Assembly: GCA_964467985.1 (NCBI GenBank)
Contig: CAYXTP010000010.1
Coordinates: 1 to 64,000, forward strand
DNA length: 64,000 nt
Source of the DNA: GCA-2720975 sp964467985
GTDB taxonomy: Bacteria; Planctomycetota; UBA1135; GCA-002686595
Reading direction: 5' to 3'
Both the position numbers and the translations under genes were made by a program. Below the pieces are notes generated by a model that was not told the origin of the DNA, searched no databases, and worked only from the letters and a program-made list of their open reading frames with translations. Shown in pieces: positions 1 to 8,544 of this stretch. How positions within the stretch are numbered: position 1 is the first letter of the stretch; the number at the start of each line of letters is the position of its first letter.

Positions 1-1899
1 GCGCAGACTGACGGCGCTGTTCCGCCCGATGTGATCGCCTCCGGCCCGTGGAGGGCTTGGCTGGATTCTCCTGGTGGCCAGATGCCGTTCGAGTTCAGGT
101 TGCACCGCACGGCTCAAGGTGAACTGTCGGCTGAGATCATCAACGGATCTGAACGCATCCCCGTTCCCCAGGTCAGGGTTGAGGACGGGGAGCTGCTGTT
201 GGAGATGGGCCACTACGACTCTCGGATTCGCGCGGTGACTTCGGACAACGGGAAGCGCCTCGACGGGGAATGGGAGAAGCGCCGCGGGGCGGACAAGTGG
301 GGCCGCATGGCGTTTCGTGCAGAGGCGGGGGCGCTGCCGCGGTTTGCGCCGGTTGCAGTAGCCGACGCAACGAAGAACATCTCAGGACGCTGGGCTGTGC
401 AATTCGCAAGCGATGAGCTGCCCGCGGTTGGCATCTTCGAGAGCGGTGCGGGGAACGGGGTGACGGGGACCTTCATGACCGCCACTGGCGACTACCGCTT
501 CCTGGCTGGCACGATGCACGGCGACCGGCTGCGGCTCTCGGTGTTTGACGGCGCCCACGCCTTTCTCTTCGATGCACGGGTCCAGACGGATGGGAGCCTG
601 ATGGGTGACTTCTGGTCGGGGGGCTGGTGGCACGAGACTTGGACTGCAACGCGTAACGAGGAGGCGAGCCTGGGCAATGCGTTTTCCCAGACTCGGTGGA
701 TCGACGGAGGCTCGCTCACGGACCTCATCCTGCCTGACCTTTCAGGGCGCCCGCGGTCCTTGGTGGACACGGAGTTTGGGGGGCGAGCGATTGTCTTGCA
801 GCTCTTTGGTTCGTGGTGTCCCAACTGCCACGACGAGACGCGCTATTTGACCGAGCTGCACGAACGCTACGCCGACCGTGGGCTGTCCATCCTGGGCCTC
901 GCTTTCGAGCTGACTGGAGAGTTCGAGCGCGACGCCGACCAGGTACGCTCACTCGCTGCCAGGTACAAGGTGCCCTATCCCCTGTTCCTGGCGGGGACAG
1001 CCGACAAGGCCGAAGCGACCGAGGCCTTCGGGCTCGTGGATCGGGTGCGGTCGTTCCCCACCACGATTTTCATGACGTCCGACTGGCGCGTGATTGAGGT
1101 GCACTCAGGGTTTGCGGGGCCGGCCACGGGCGAGGCCCATGCAAAGCTGCGCGAGCAATTCGAGTCCACGATCGAACTGCTGCTCGACACGCCGCCCGCG
1201 AACGACCGGCCGGTGTGGGACTACCTCTGCGGCCAGAAGTGGTTCTCCGCCTCCGAGTTCGCGGGCGCCAGCTACACCTTCGGGCTCGATGGCGACCGAA
1301 AGCGGATCGCGACCTACACCGTGCACGGCAGCGGTGTCCCGGTGATTCGAGAAGAGACGCTGCCCGTGCGCATCCAAGGCGATGCTCTCTGGATCGGCGA
1401 CCGGATCTTCCGCATCGATCCGGTTGCCGACGTGCTGCAGGACACCACACAGTTCGGGTACCGGCTGACCAAGTATCACTACAACGAGCGCTCGTTCCTG
1501 CCGAGGCGCGGGTATCCCATCCCCGACAGACTGCCTGCCGCCCTCGCCGATCCCGACCCCCGGGTGCGGCGCGAGGCGGTCTATGAACTCGCCCGCGACC
1601 GGGCCCCACGCTCCGGAACGACCTTGCCTGAGGCCCTGCCCCTATTGGACGACAACGACGTGCACGTGCGCATGGCCGCCGCCTGGGCCTTCGCCGAGTG
1701 CCAGGACCACGCTGCCTTGCCCGCCCTGCTCGCCATGCGCTCCCACCCCCACGCCGGCCTGCGCCGCGAGGTGACCACGTCCTTGGTGCGCATGTCCAAG
1801 AAACGCGGTGTCGACCTGCGCGAGGCCCTGTTGCCCCTAGCCGACGACCCCGACCCCATCGTGCGCAAGCGTGCACGCAAGCGGTTGGCTGAGTACTGA
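1..1899 (+). CDS. Exported thioredoxin (TlpA-like) and HEAT-repeat protein, 5' partial
   Basis: The frame is open to the left edge, so the true start lies outside. The first codons read AQTDGAVPPD, which looks like a mature N-terminus just after a signal peptidase site. A GTG at 31 is the first internal start and residue numbers here count from it. Residues 1-225 form a beta-rich region resembling the N-terminal part of planctomycete TlpA proteins. A TlpA/AhpC-type thioredoxin domain follows at about 230-385 with WCPNC (Cys263, Cys266). Residues 505-622 hold HEAT-like helical repeats (DPDPRVRREAVYELA, DNDVHVRMAAAWAFA, DPDPIVRKRARKRLA). The role is probably extracytoplasmic thiol-disulfide exchange on an unknown partner, with the HEAT repeats as a binding scaffold. 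The domains are clear; the substrate is unknown. Confidence 0.8.
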   Translation, partial: AQTDGAVPPDVIASGPWRAWLDSPGGQMPFEFRLHRTAQGELSAEIINGSERIPVPQVRVEDGELLLEMGHYDSRIRAVTSDNGKRLDGEWEKRRGADKWGRMAFRAEAGALPRFAPVAVADATKNISGRWAVQFASDELPAVGIFESGAGNGVTGTFMTATGDYRFLAGTMHGDRLRLSVFDGAHAFLFDARVQTDGSLMGDFWSGGWWHETWTATRNEEASLGNAFSQTRWIDGGSLTDLILPDLSGRPRSLVDTEFGGRAIVLQLFGSWCPNCHDETRYLTELHERYADRGLSILGLAFELTGEFERDADQVRSLAARYKVPYPLFLAGTADKAEATEAFGLVDRVRSFPTTIFMTSDWRVIEVHSGFAGPATGEAHAKLREQFESTIELLLDTPPANDRPVWDYLCGQKWFSASEFAGASYTFGLDGDRKRIATYTVHGSGVPVIREETLPVRIQGDALWIGDRIFRIDPVADVLQDTTQFGYRLTKYHYNERSFLPRRGYPIPDRLPAALADPDPRVRREAVYELARDRAPRSGTTLPEALPLLDDNDVHVRMAAAWAFAECQDHAALPALLAMRSHPHAGLRREVTTSLVRMSKKRGVDLREALLPLADDPDPIVRKRARKRLAEY

Positions 1900-1909
1900 G
1901 GTCATTGAG

Positions 1910-2659
1910 TTAACGCCGGTGGAGGCATACGCACAGGGACCCGTTCCAGCTGAGGCCGAGTGCACCGAGCTCAGTCAACAGCGCAGTGAGCCTCGCGTGC
2001 TCAGGATCATCAGCGGGTCGCTCGGCGAGTCGCATTTTTGCACGCCCCTCGAAGAAAGGGATCGATCTCTCGGCCAATCGCAAGCACCTCTGCACCCTGA
2101 CCTCCCAGTGCTCCCCAAGCCCGGGCGGCAGCTGCGCAAGCAAGGCTCCGAAGTCGAGCACCTCCGCGTGGTACATGCCCTCCTCGCGATCCAATCGCTT
2201 CTCCCAGCGATCCAGTGCAAAGGCTCCCCGCTGAGAGGAGAGGGAGAGATCAAAGCTCGGTTCCGCCATCAACACACCCGAACGCGCGACTCGCAGCGCT
2301 TCCTCAAACGCTCGGGCGGGCTCTTTGAGGTGATGCGGAACGTGCCGCATCGTCACCCAGTCCATGGACTCGTCCGCGAAGGGCAGTTCGTAGGCGCCAC
2401 CTTCCCGCACGTCGAAGCCCTGCTCGAGCAGGGTCTCCAGCCGGGGTCCCGGCTGGTCCATGCCGACGGCGTCGATGCCCTGCGTCTTGCAGAAATCCAG
2501 CAGCTGCCCAGCTCCACAACCCACGTCCAGGACCGACTGGGGTTCCTGGGCTCTGAGCAGGTGAAGGAACTCCCCCAGCAACCACTCGTGGTTGGCCCGC
2601 GCGTCGAGGTCCGGCTTGCTGACATCCACGCTCTGGCTCCTAGATCCCATCGGTTCCAT
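1910..2659 (-). CDS. Class I SAM-dependent methyltransferase
   Basis: This 249-residue protein has a Rossmann methyltransferase core. Motif I is VLDVGCGAGQ at residues 43-52, and the acidic residue after strand 2 lies in VGMDQPG. The segment ELPFADESMDWVTMRHVPHHL matches the Methyltransf_11 motif II-III region seen in ubiquinone/menaquinone-type and small-molecule methyltransferases. There is no signal peptide or membrane segment, so it should be cytosolic. It converges on the upstream thioredoxin-HEAT gene with only 10 bp between the stops. The substrate cannot be read from the sequence. An ATG at residue 4 (MGSRS) is an alternative start. Confidence 0.85.
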   Translation of the reverse strand: MEPMGSRSQSVDVSKPDLDARANHEWLLGEFLHLLRAQEPQSVLDVGCGAGQLLDFCKTQGIDAVGMDQPGPRLETLLEQGFDVREGGAYELPFADESMDWVTMRHVPHHLKEPARAFEEALRVARSGVLMAEPSFDLSLSSQRGAFALDRWEKRLDREEGMYHAEVLDFGALLAQLPPGLGEHWEVRVQRCLRLAERSIPFFEGRAKMRLAERPADDPEHARLTALLTELGALGLSWNGSLCVCLHRR

Positions 2660-2727
2660 GGCCGGAGCTTAGCAGGGCCAAGTCGAGCCCGTCCACGAGC
2701 TGGGCTTGGCTTGCGAGGGAGTCCGTA

Positions 2728-2853
2728 TCACACGCTCTGCCAACGGAAGAGAATGATCACGACGGCGAGGAACGCGACGAAGAAGACGCTACCCAAGCAC
2801 AGGGAGAGGTCCGTGAGCTTGGTGGTCGAGCGGCTCTGTTCTTTGTCGGCCAC
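2728..2853 (-). CDS. Candidate small single-pass membrane protein (41 aa)
   Basis: A short frame starts at GTG and ends at TGA. It encodes a charged N-terminus (VADKEQSRSTTKLTD) followed by one strongly hydrophobic helix (LGSVFFVAFLAVVIILF) and RWQSV. No other usable start lies between this GTG and the upstream in-frame stop. There is no clear Shine-Dalgarno sequence. The charged-then-hydrophobic layout is typical of single-helix membrane accessory peptides. It sits in the otherwise empty space between the methyltransferase gene and the divergent DUF1858 gene. Function unknown; it could be chance. Confidence 0.4.
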   Translation of the reverse strand: MADKEQSRSTTKLTDLSLCLGSVFFVAFLAVVIILFRWQSV

Positions 2854-2979
2854 GGCGCCATTGGACGATCTTGATCAGAACTTCGCCATCCCTCCCGACC
2901 GTCGAGTCTGGCTCGAGCAGCGACTACGAACTGTGCCCGTGCCGGGAGTGAAAAAGAGCCCGGTCCGGAATCCCCAGCT

Positions 2980-3591
2980 GTGACCCAAGATCAGGCAACT
3001 AGACTATCTGACAGTCAGTCCACACCGGCAGCGACAGAGGATCCCTCATTGTCCATCGAATTCCAAATCCAACCCGAGTCCAAAGTCGCGGCAGTTCTCG
3101 AACACTTCCCCGAGTTGGAGGACGTGCTCATCGCCATGGCACCGCCCTTCAAGAAGCTCAGAAACCCGATCCTGCGCAAGAGCGTTGCCAAGGTCGCCTC
3201 CTTGCGCCAAGCGGCGGCGGTGGGTCGCATACCCGTTGACGAGCTCGTGAACCGGCTACGGGCCGAGGTTGGGCAAGCTCAAACCGAATCGCCTCCCGGG
3301 CGGGGAGAGGAACCCGATTACTTTGGGGAGCAGCCAGAGTGGTTCCAGGAGGCGAAAGTTGTCGAGACGTTTGTGGAAGAAAACCTCGACCCAAACGTGA
3401 TGCCGTTGACCCCCCTGCTTCAACGCGCCAAACAGATGGAGCCGGGCGAGATCCTCGCATTGGTGACGACCTACCTACCCGCACCCGGCATCGACATCAT
3501 GAGGAACAAGGGCTTCGGGACCTGGTCCGTGACTCGCGATGAACTGATCGAGACGTACTTCTACCAACCGATGAGAGGTGAACCCGGTTAG
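2980..3591 (+). CDS. DUF1858 plus DUF2249-like protein
   Basis: This 203-residue protein starts at GTG; a TTG at 3049 is an alternative start. Residues 25-95 match DUF1858, the helical domain also found at the N-terminus of ScdA/RIC-like and hybrid-cluster-associated proteins (FPELEDVLIAMAPPFKKLRN). Residues 118-195 resemble DUF2249, a TusA-like alpha/beta fold (MEPGEILALVTTYLPAPGID). The two are joined by a Pro/Glu-rich linker. Proteins with this pairing are known near nitrate/nitrite respiration and nitrosative-stress genes, but no such neighbour is visible here. The domains are reasonably clear and the function is open. No membrane segment or Cys motif is present. Confidence 0.75.
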   Translation: MTQDQATRLSDSQSTPAATEDPSLSIEFQIQPESKVAAVLEHFPELEDVLIAMAPPFKKLRNPILRKSVAKVASLRQAAAVGRIPVDELVNRLRAEVGQAQTESPPGRGEEPDYFGEQPEWFQEAKVVETFVEENLDPNVMPLTPLLQRAKQMEPGEILALVTTYLPAPGIDIMRNKGFGTWSVTRDELIETYFYQPMRGEPG

Positions 3592-3619
3592 GGGCCCCCT
3601 TGGTGGGACCGCGGGCTTG

Positions 3620-5023
3620 CTACAACGCCTTCACTTCGGTCAACAATTCAGCCAGCTTCGCCTTGCCGTCACCGAATAGCATCATCGTGTTGGGCCGGTA
3701 GAACAGGTCGTTGTCGACGCCCGCGTAACCCGGGGACAGGGAGCGCTTGACGATGATCACCGTGCGCGCTTTCTCGGCGTCCAGTACCGGCATCCCGCCG
3801 AGCGGGCCTGTCGGGTCCGTGTGCGCGGCAGGGTTGACGGTGTCGTTGGCGCCGACAACCAGGCACACGTCGCAGTCGGAGAATTGGGAGTTGATTTCGT
3901 CGAGTTCGTAGAGCTGGTCGTAGGGCACGTTGGCTTCGGCCAGCAGGACGTTCATGTGGCCGGGCATGCGGCCGGCGACGGGGTGGATGGCGTAGCTGAC
4001 GGTGACGCCCCGCCTCTCGAGTTCCTCGCCGAGTTCACGTACCACGTGCTGGGCCTGAGAGACGGCCATGCCGTATCCGGGAATGATGATGACCGAGCGC
4101 ACGCCATCGAAGGTGAGCGCAGCCTCTTCGGCTTCGTAGCCCCGTACGGTGCGTTTCTCGCCGGAGTCACCAGACGCCGAAGTGCCGTAGGTTTTGAACA
4201 TGACGTCCACGAAGGGACGGTTCATGGCCTTGCACATGATGCCGGTCAGGATCAGGCCGGCGGCTCCGACCAAGGCACCGGAGATGATCAGGGCGTCGTT
4301 GCCCACGACGAAACCGGCGGAGGCGGCAGCCAGGCCCGAGAGGGAGTTCAGGAAGCTGATCACGACGGGCATGTCCGCGCCGCCGATGGGCAGGACGAAG
4401 AGCACGCCGAGCAGGCAAGAGACTCCGACCAGGCCGTAGGTCAGGATCATGTTCGTCGAGTCGCCGATCAGCATGTAGGTTGCCACGAGGCCGGCCACTA
4501 GCAGCGCGCCCTTGACCAAGTTGATGCCTGCAAAGCTGAAGGTCCCGCGCAGGGTGCCGTTCAGTTTCAGCATGGCGCCCACGCTACCGGTCAGAGTGAC
4601 CCAGCCGATCAAGGAGCTGGCGCCGATAGCAACCAGGAATACGGTTGTCCCCAACGACCCGCGCGAGGCCAGGCTTTCGGGCGTGCTACCGAGCAGCTCA
4701 GAGAGGGCTACGAGCGCAGAGGCTGCTCCACCGAAGCCGTTGAAGAGGGCCACCATCTCGGGCATGCCCGTCATCTCGACGCGCTTGGCCATGATGAAAC
4801 CAATCAGCGCACCGGATCCCAGCCCGGTACCGATCAGGCCCCAGCCGATGATGCCGCCCTCGCTGCCAAACTCGACGGCAACGGTCACGATCACGGCGAT
4901 GAGCATGCCGAGCGCGCCCAGTTGGTTGCCGCGCACAGCCGTGCGAGGCGAACCCAGGTACTTCAGGCCGACAATAAAGAGGACAGCGGCTAGCAAGTAG
5001 CCCAGTGCTTGAAACCACTCCAC
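3620..5023 (-). CDS. pntB: NAD(P) transhydrogenase beta subunit PntB
   Basis: At 467 residues this is the normal PntB length. The first 270 residues form several hydrophobic helices (domain II, proton channel). The last 180 form the NADP(H)-binding domain III with the fingerprint PGYGMAVSQAQ, followed by PVAGRMPGHMNVLLAEA, VVGANDTVNPAA and KRSLSPGYAGVDNDLF, all characteristic of the family. With PntAA and PntAB it couples proton flow across the inner membrane to hydride transfer between NADH and NADP+, supplying NADPH. It is the last gene of the three-gene operon and begins 2 bp after the pntAB stop. Confidence 0.96.
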   Translation of the reverse strand: MEWFQALGYLLAAVLFIVGLKYLGSPRTAVRGNQLGALGMLIAVIVTVAVEFGSEGGIIGWGLIGTGLGSGALIGFIMAKRVEMTGMPEMVALFNGFGGAASALVALSELLGSTPESLASRGSLGTTVFLVAIGASSLIGWVTLTGSVGAMLKLNGTLRGTFSFAGINLVKGALLVAGLVATYMLIGDSTNMILTYGLVGVSCLLGVLFVLPIGGADMPVVISFLNSLSGLAAASAGFVVGNDALIISGALVGAAGLILTGIMCKAMNRPFVDVMFKTYGTSASGDSGEKRTVRGYEAEEAALTFDGVRSVIIIPGYGMAVSQAQHVVRELGEELERRGVTVSYAIHPVAGRMPGHMNVLLAEANVPYDQLYELDEINSQFSDCDVCLVVGANDTVNPAAHTDPTGPLGGMPVLDAEKARTVIIVKRSLSPGYAGVDNDLFYRPNTMMLFGDGKAKLAELLTEVKAL

Positions 5024-5025
5024 GC

Positions 5026-5352
5026 TTAGTTCTCCTTGCGCTTGAACATTTCAAGCATGCGACCGGTGACCATGAAACCGCCGACGCAGTTGATCGTTGC
5101 CAAGGCCAGGGCGACGCAGGCCAAGACGCCAGCCATGGTCTTGTCTCCGCCGGACAACTGCACGTTGGACGCCATCAGAGCGGCCACGATGGTGATGCCA
5201 GAAATCGCGTTGGCGCCACTCATCAGGGGCGTGTGCAGTGTCGGAGGTACCTTCGAGATCAGTTCGAAGCCCAAAAAGATGGCGAGCACCAGCACCGTGA
5301 TCGATGCGATCAACGCCGAGGTCGTGAGTTGAGTCAGGCAGAGGACGATCAC
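5026..5352 (-). CDS. pntAB: NAD(P) transhydrogenase subunit alpha 2 (PntAB)
   Basis: This 108-residue membrane protein carries the C-terminal transmembrane part of the alpha subunit. It has three or four hydrophobic helices, including IASITVLVLAIFLGFELI, and the conserved segment STLHTPLMSGANAISGI (here PPTLHTPLMSGANAISGI). It is encoded separately from PntAA, as in Rhodospirillum and many other bacteria, and not fused as in E. coli. The start is a GTG overlapping the pntAA stop by 4 nt (GTGA), which indicates translational coupling. Confidence 0.95.
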   Translation of the reverse strand: MIVLCLTQLTTSALIASITVLVLAIFLGFELISKVPPTLHTPLMSGANAISGITIVAALMASNVQLSGGDKTMAGVLACVALALATINCVGGFMVTGRMLEMFKRKEN

Positions 5353-6464
5353 GAGAGAATCTCCTGGATGCGTGAGTGGGTGACCTCGCCCTTGTGGCAG
5401 GCCAGGGGACCGGCGATGACTTCGTTTTCCATGTCCAGGTTGACCTGGCCCTCGTCGTTCACGAGTTCAGCCAGGAAGGTGATCAGGTTGTTGGCGTAGA
5501 GGGTGCTACAGGACTGGGCCACGGTTCCAGGAAGGTTGCTGGTGCCGATGATCGTCACCCCGTGGGCCTCGACCTCTTGGCCGGGCTCGGAGAGGGCGCA
5601 GTTGCCCCCGCTGTCGGCAGCCATGTCAACGATCACGGAGCCGGGTTTCATGCCCTCCACCACATCCGCTGGGATCAAGAGCGGCGCACGGCGGCCGGGG
5701 ACCTGCGCAGTGGTGATGACACAGTCTGACGACTGAATCGCCTCCGCCATGAGCTTGGCCTGCAGGCTCTTTTGTTCGTCGGTGAGCTCCTTGGCGTAGC
5801 CGCCCTCGTCTTGCATGTCTCCGATGCCGAGATCGAACTCCACGAAACGCGCGCCTAGGCTTTCGACTTGTTCTTTGGTGTCCAAACGAATGTCGTAGCC
5901 CTCGACGATGGCACCCAAGCGGCGAGCGGTGGCGATGGCCTGCAGGCCCGCGACGCCGGCGCCCAAGATGAACACCTTGGCGGGGCGCACCGTACCGGCG
6001 GCCGTCATCATCAGCGGGAACAGCTTGGGCAGGCGCGCGGCGGCCAAGAGCACTGCCTTGTAGCCGGCCACGTTGGCCATGGAGGAGAGCACATCCATGG
6101 ACTGGGCGCGCGAGATACGCGGCATCAGTTCCATGGCAAAGCAGGTCACCCCTTGCTTGGCGAGTTCGGCGATGCGCGGGGCCTGGCCCAGGGGGTCGGG
6201 CATGCAAATCAGGATCGAGTCTTTGGGCAGGCTCTCCGTGGCGGGAGGTTCTACGGCGAGGACAACGGGGCAGGCCAGGGCCTCCTCGCGCGTCCCCACG
6301 CTGGCGCCCTTGTCCCGGTAGTCGTCGTCGCTGAAGCCGCTGGCCTCACCTGCGCCACTCTCGACGAGCAGTTCCAGTCCCGCCCGTTTGAACTTGCCGA
6401 GGACCTCGGGCACGGCGGCCACCCGCTTTTCGCTAGCGGCTTCCTTGGGGACACCGACACGCAT
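5349..6464 (-). CDS. pntAA: NAD(P) transhydrogenase subunit alpha 1 (PntAA), NAD-binding
   Basis: This 371-residue soluble subunit belongs to the alanine dehydrogenase/PNT family. The N-terminus MRVGVPKEAASEKRVAAVPE is the classic family start. The NAD-binding Rossmann motif is ILGAGVAGLQAIATARRLGA with acidic Asp in GYDIR. A segment matching the mobile loop (GGYAKELTDEQK) and the TAQVPGRRAP motif are present. It binds NAD(H) and docks to PntB domain III. It is first in the operon. An AAGGG about nine bases upstream of the ATG is a plausible ribosome site. The 188 bp upstream to the end of the next gene should hold the promoter, but I found no convincing -35/-10 pair. Confidence 0.96.
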   Translation of the reverse strand: MRVGVPKEAASEKRVAAVPEVLGKFKRAGLELLVESGAGEASGFSDDDYRDKGASVGTREEALACPVVLAVEPPATESLPKDSILICMPDPLGQAPRIAELAKQGVTCFAMELMPRISRAQSMDVLSSMANVAGYKAVLLAAARLPKLFPLMMTAAGTVRPAKVFILGAGVAGLQAIATARRLGAIVEGYDIRLDTKEQVESLGARFVEFDLGIGDMQDEGGYAKELTDEQKSLQAKLMAEAIQSSDCVITTAQVPGRRAPLLIPADVVEGMKPGSVIVDMAADSGGNCALSEPGQEVEAHGVTIIGTSNLPGTVAQSCSTLYANNLITFLAELVNDEGQVNLDMENEVIAGPLACHKGEVTHSRIQEILS

Positions 6465-6652
6465 GATGATCTGCCCTTGAATGGGGCTCGGGGGAGACGA
6501 GAGAACGGAGGACTTGGAGGGCGGTGATTCTTGAGGACGCCACTCTGAAGAGCAACCTCATGGGGCTCGATTTGGAGACTCGGCGACGGGCAGAAGTCCG
6601 TAGGCGGCGCGAATTTCTCGTGGCGGGGGAGGTCCAGCCACCTCGTGCGGTC

Positions 6653-8527
6653 TCAGCGCAGGGAATACACCTCGATCAGTGGGCCAAGCCGCTCCAGCTC
6701 CCAGAGCCGGCGCTTGGCGTCCACTCCGAAGTAATACTCCAGGCCCATGTCCTCCAAATCCGGGTCACCAAAGGGCGAGATGCGTGCCACGAGTGTGCCC
6801 CCGCGTGCAAGGATCGCCTCACGAGCGATGCGCGGCAGATCAGCGTCCACATAGCCTTCGATGCTGACTCCGTAGGGGGAGACCATGGCGTAGTCCGGGT
6901 TCCAGCCCTCCAGCAACTTGGCGTACTCTGCCGCTGGATCCTCTGCGGAGATCACCCCAAACATGTTCTTCTTGTTGGGGTAGTGCAGCTTGTAAGCGGG
7001 TACCGGCGTTCCGGGTGGCCAGAACCTACGCTGGTAGTTGCGCCATGAAATGGCAGCCCGGCGGGCCCACACGCCGTATAGATTCCCCTGCCGCACGGGG
7101 ATGTCGGTCATGTTGGCCAGCGAAACGGTAGACCCGCGGGGCGGGACGTTTTGGGCCAACCAATCAGCAGCCTGCGAATAGGTGTCCGGCCGCGTGCGCA
7201 AGACCGCCAGACGAGAAGAGGTTACGACGGGAAGGGTCAGGGCCAGGAGTGTCACCAGTGCAACGGCCAGCGGGTTCCCAATCAGGCGGCCAAGCTTGGA
7301 TGCAACAAACGCTGCTGCTGCTGTGGCCACGAGCGCAAGGTGCGGCAAGAGGGGCAAGAAGAAGCGCTCCTTGCTGCCGACGTACATACCGAGGACGAAG
7401 AGAGTCGGGAGACCGTGTGCAGCGACGACTAGCAAGTCGCGTTTCCGCTCGGTAGAGAGGACGATCCGACCGGTTCGAATCCCCCCTGTGCGCGAGAGGA
7501 GCATCAACGCTCCCAAAAGACTGAGCACGAACAGCGCGGGGTCGTAGGAACGCAGGCAACGCACGAGACTGACGAATCCCTCGCCCTTGAAGTAATTCAA
7601 GTAGATGCGGTGGGAGCCAATTTGAATCGAAGGCATGTCGGCGGCGGACTCACTCCCGGCACCGGACTCGACGCGGCTGTTCGGATCCCGCAGGCGCATG
7701 CTCCCGCGCACGCCGGCCCCGCGCCAATCCTCCCCCATCCCGAGCTCTTCCATCACGTCGGCCTGCCGCCCACCCTCTCGCAGAGCATCGGCTTCGGCCG
7801 GCCAATACGCCCAGGTGCCCATCGCGCCAATCAAGACCAGCCCAAGCAGCGAGCGGTAGAGACTTGCGCGGCCAAATTGACGTGCCGCGATCCATGCGGC
7901 CACAGAGTAAGGAACAAGCGCGGCCAGTCCCGTGTGCATGCACGACACACACACACCTGTCGCAAGGGCTGCGAGCAACTGCGCCGCCCAGCCCCCACTG
8001 CGCGTTAGGCGTAGAGCCGCCAACATGGCGCCCACTCCTGCGGCCGCAACCAGTGCATGCGGGCGCGCTTGCACGGAGTAACACAGCAGAAGAGGACACA
8101 CCCCCATCAAGGCCGCAGCGAACACGGACCAACCGGGCGCGAAAAAACGTCTCGCAAGCAAGAAGGTGCCCGGGATCAAGAGCCAGGCCAGGAGGGTCAA
8201 GAATTTTCGAGCTCTCAAGAAGGGCAGGGCCGCGTTCTCGAGGTGCACATCCAAGGCGAGTGCCGGATCCAGATCCTTCACAGGCCCGCCTGCAACAGCG
8301 TCGTTGAGCACGATTGGCAGGAAGGGATACTTGCCGCGGAACGGGCCGCCCGGGTGATCTTGACTCAGATGGACAATCTGACCATCCGGTTCATTCTTGT
8401 GGGGTAGTAGGTGCCCGATGCCCGTCCAGCGCAGACCCAGGGAGAGGGCGAACACCAAGGCCAGGCCCAAGAGGACGCCGCGCGGGGTCCCGTTCCCGGG
8501 TTCGTCAGAGGCTAGGGCAGGATCCAC
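6653..8527 (-). CDS. Membrane glycosyltransferase, GT39/ArnT-like (PMT_2 superfamily)
   Basis: The 624-residue protein begins with a short cytosolic segment and one helix (GVLLGLALVFALSLGLRW). It then has repeated helices to about residue 440 and a soluble C-terminal region to residue 624. The loop after helix 1 carries NEPDGQIVHL, at the position of the acidic catalytic motif of polyprenyl-phosphate-sugar-dependent glycosyltransferases. Family members transfer a sugar from a lipid-phosphate carrier to lipid or protein at the outer face of the inner membrane. The acceptor is unknown. The gene follows the unknown gene at 8545 by 17 bp, so the two are likely cotranscribed. Confidence 0.75.
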   Translation of the reverse strand: MDPALASDEPGNGTPRGVLLGLALVFALSLGLRWTGIGHLLPHKNEPDGQIVHLSQDHPGGPFRGKYPFLPIVLNDAVAGGPVKDLDPALALDVHLENAALPFLRARKFLTLLAWLLIPGTFLLARRFFAPGWSVFAAALMGVCPLLLCYSVQARPHALVAAAGVGAMLAALRLTRSGGWAAQLLAALATGVCVSCMHTGLAALVPYSVAAWIAARQFGRASLYRSLLGLVLIGAMGTWAYWPAEADALREGGRQADVMEELGMGEDWRGAGVRGSMRLRDPNSRVESGAGSESAADMPSIQIGSHRIYLNYFKGEGFVSLVRCLRSYDPALFVLSLLGALMLLSRTGGIRTGRIVLSTERKRDLLVVAAHGLPTLFVLGMYVGSKERFFLPLLPHLALVATAAAAFVASKLGRLIGNPLAVALVTLLALTLPVVTSSRLAVLRTRPDTYSQAADWLAQNVPPRGSTVSLANMTDIPVRQGNLYGVWARRAAISWRNYQRRFWPPGTPVPAYKLHYPNKKNMFGVISAEDPAAEYAKLLEGWNPDYAMVSPYGVSIEGYVDADLPRIAREAILARGGTLVARISPFGDPDLEDMGLEYYFGVDAKRRLWELERLGPLIEVYSLR

Positions 8528-8544
8528 GGTGAAAGGTACCGCAC

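Noticed and set aside
1871..2983. Long plus-strand open frame of 370 codons opposite the methyltransferase
   Set aside because: It is antisense to a protein with clear methyltransferase motifs and to the candidate small membrane gene, and its translation has no recognisable domain. High GC gives many such shadows.
3821..4501. Plus-strand frame of 226 codons within pntB
   Set aside because: Antisense to PntB domain III, rich in Gly/Val/Asp/His as expected for a shadow frame.
7937..7957. Short CA-dinucleotide run within the GT39-type gene
   Set aside because: Only about six units, in frame inside a coding region.
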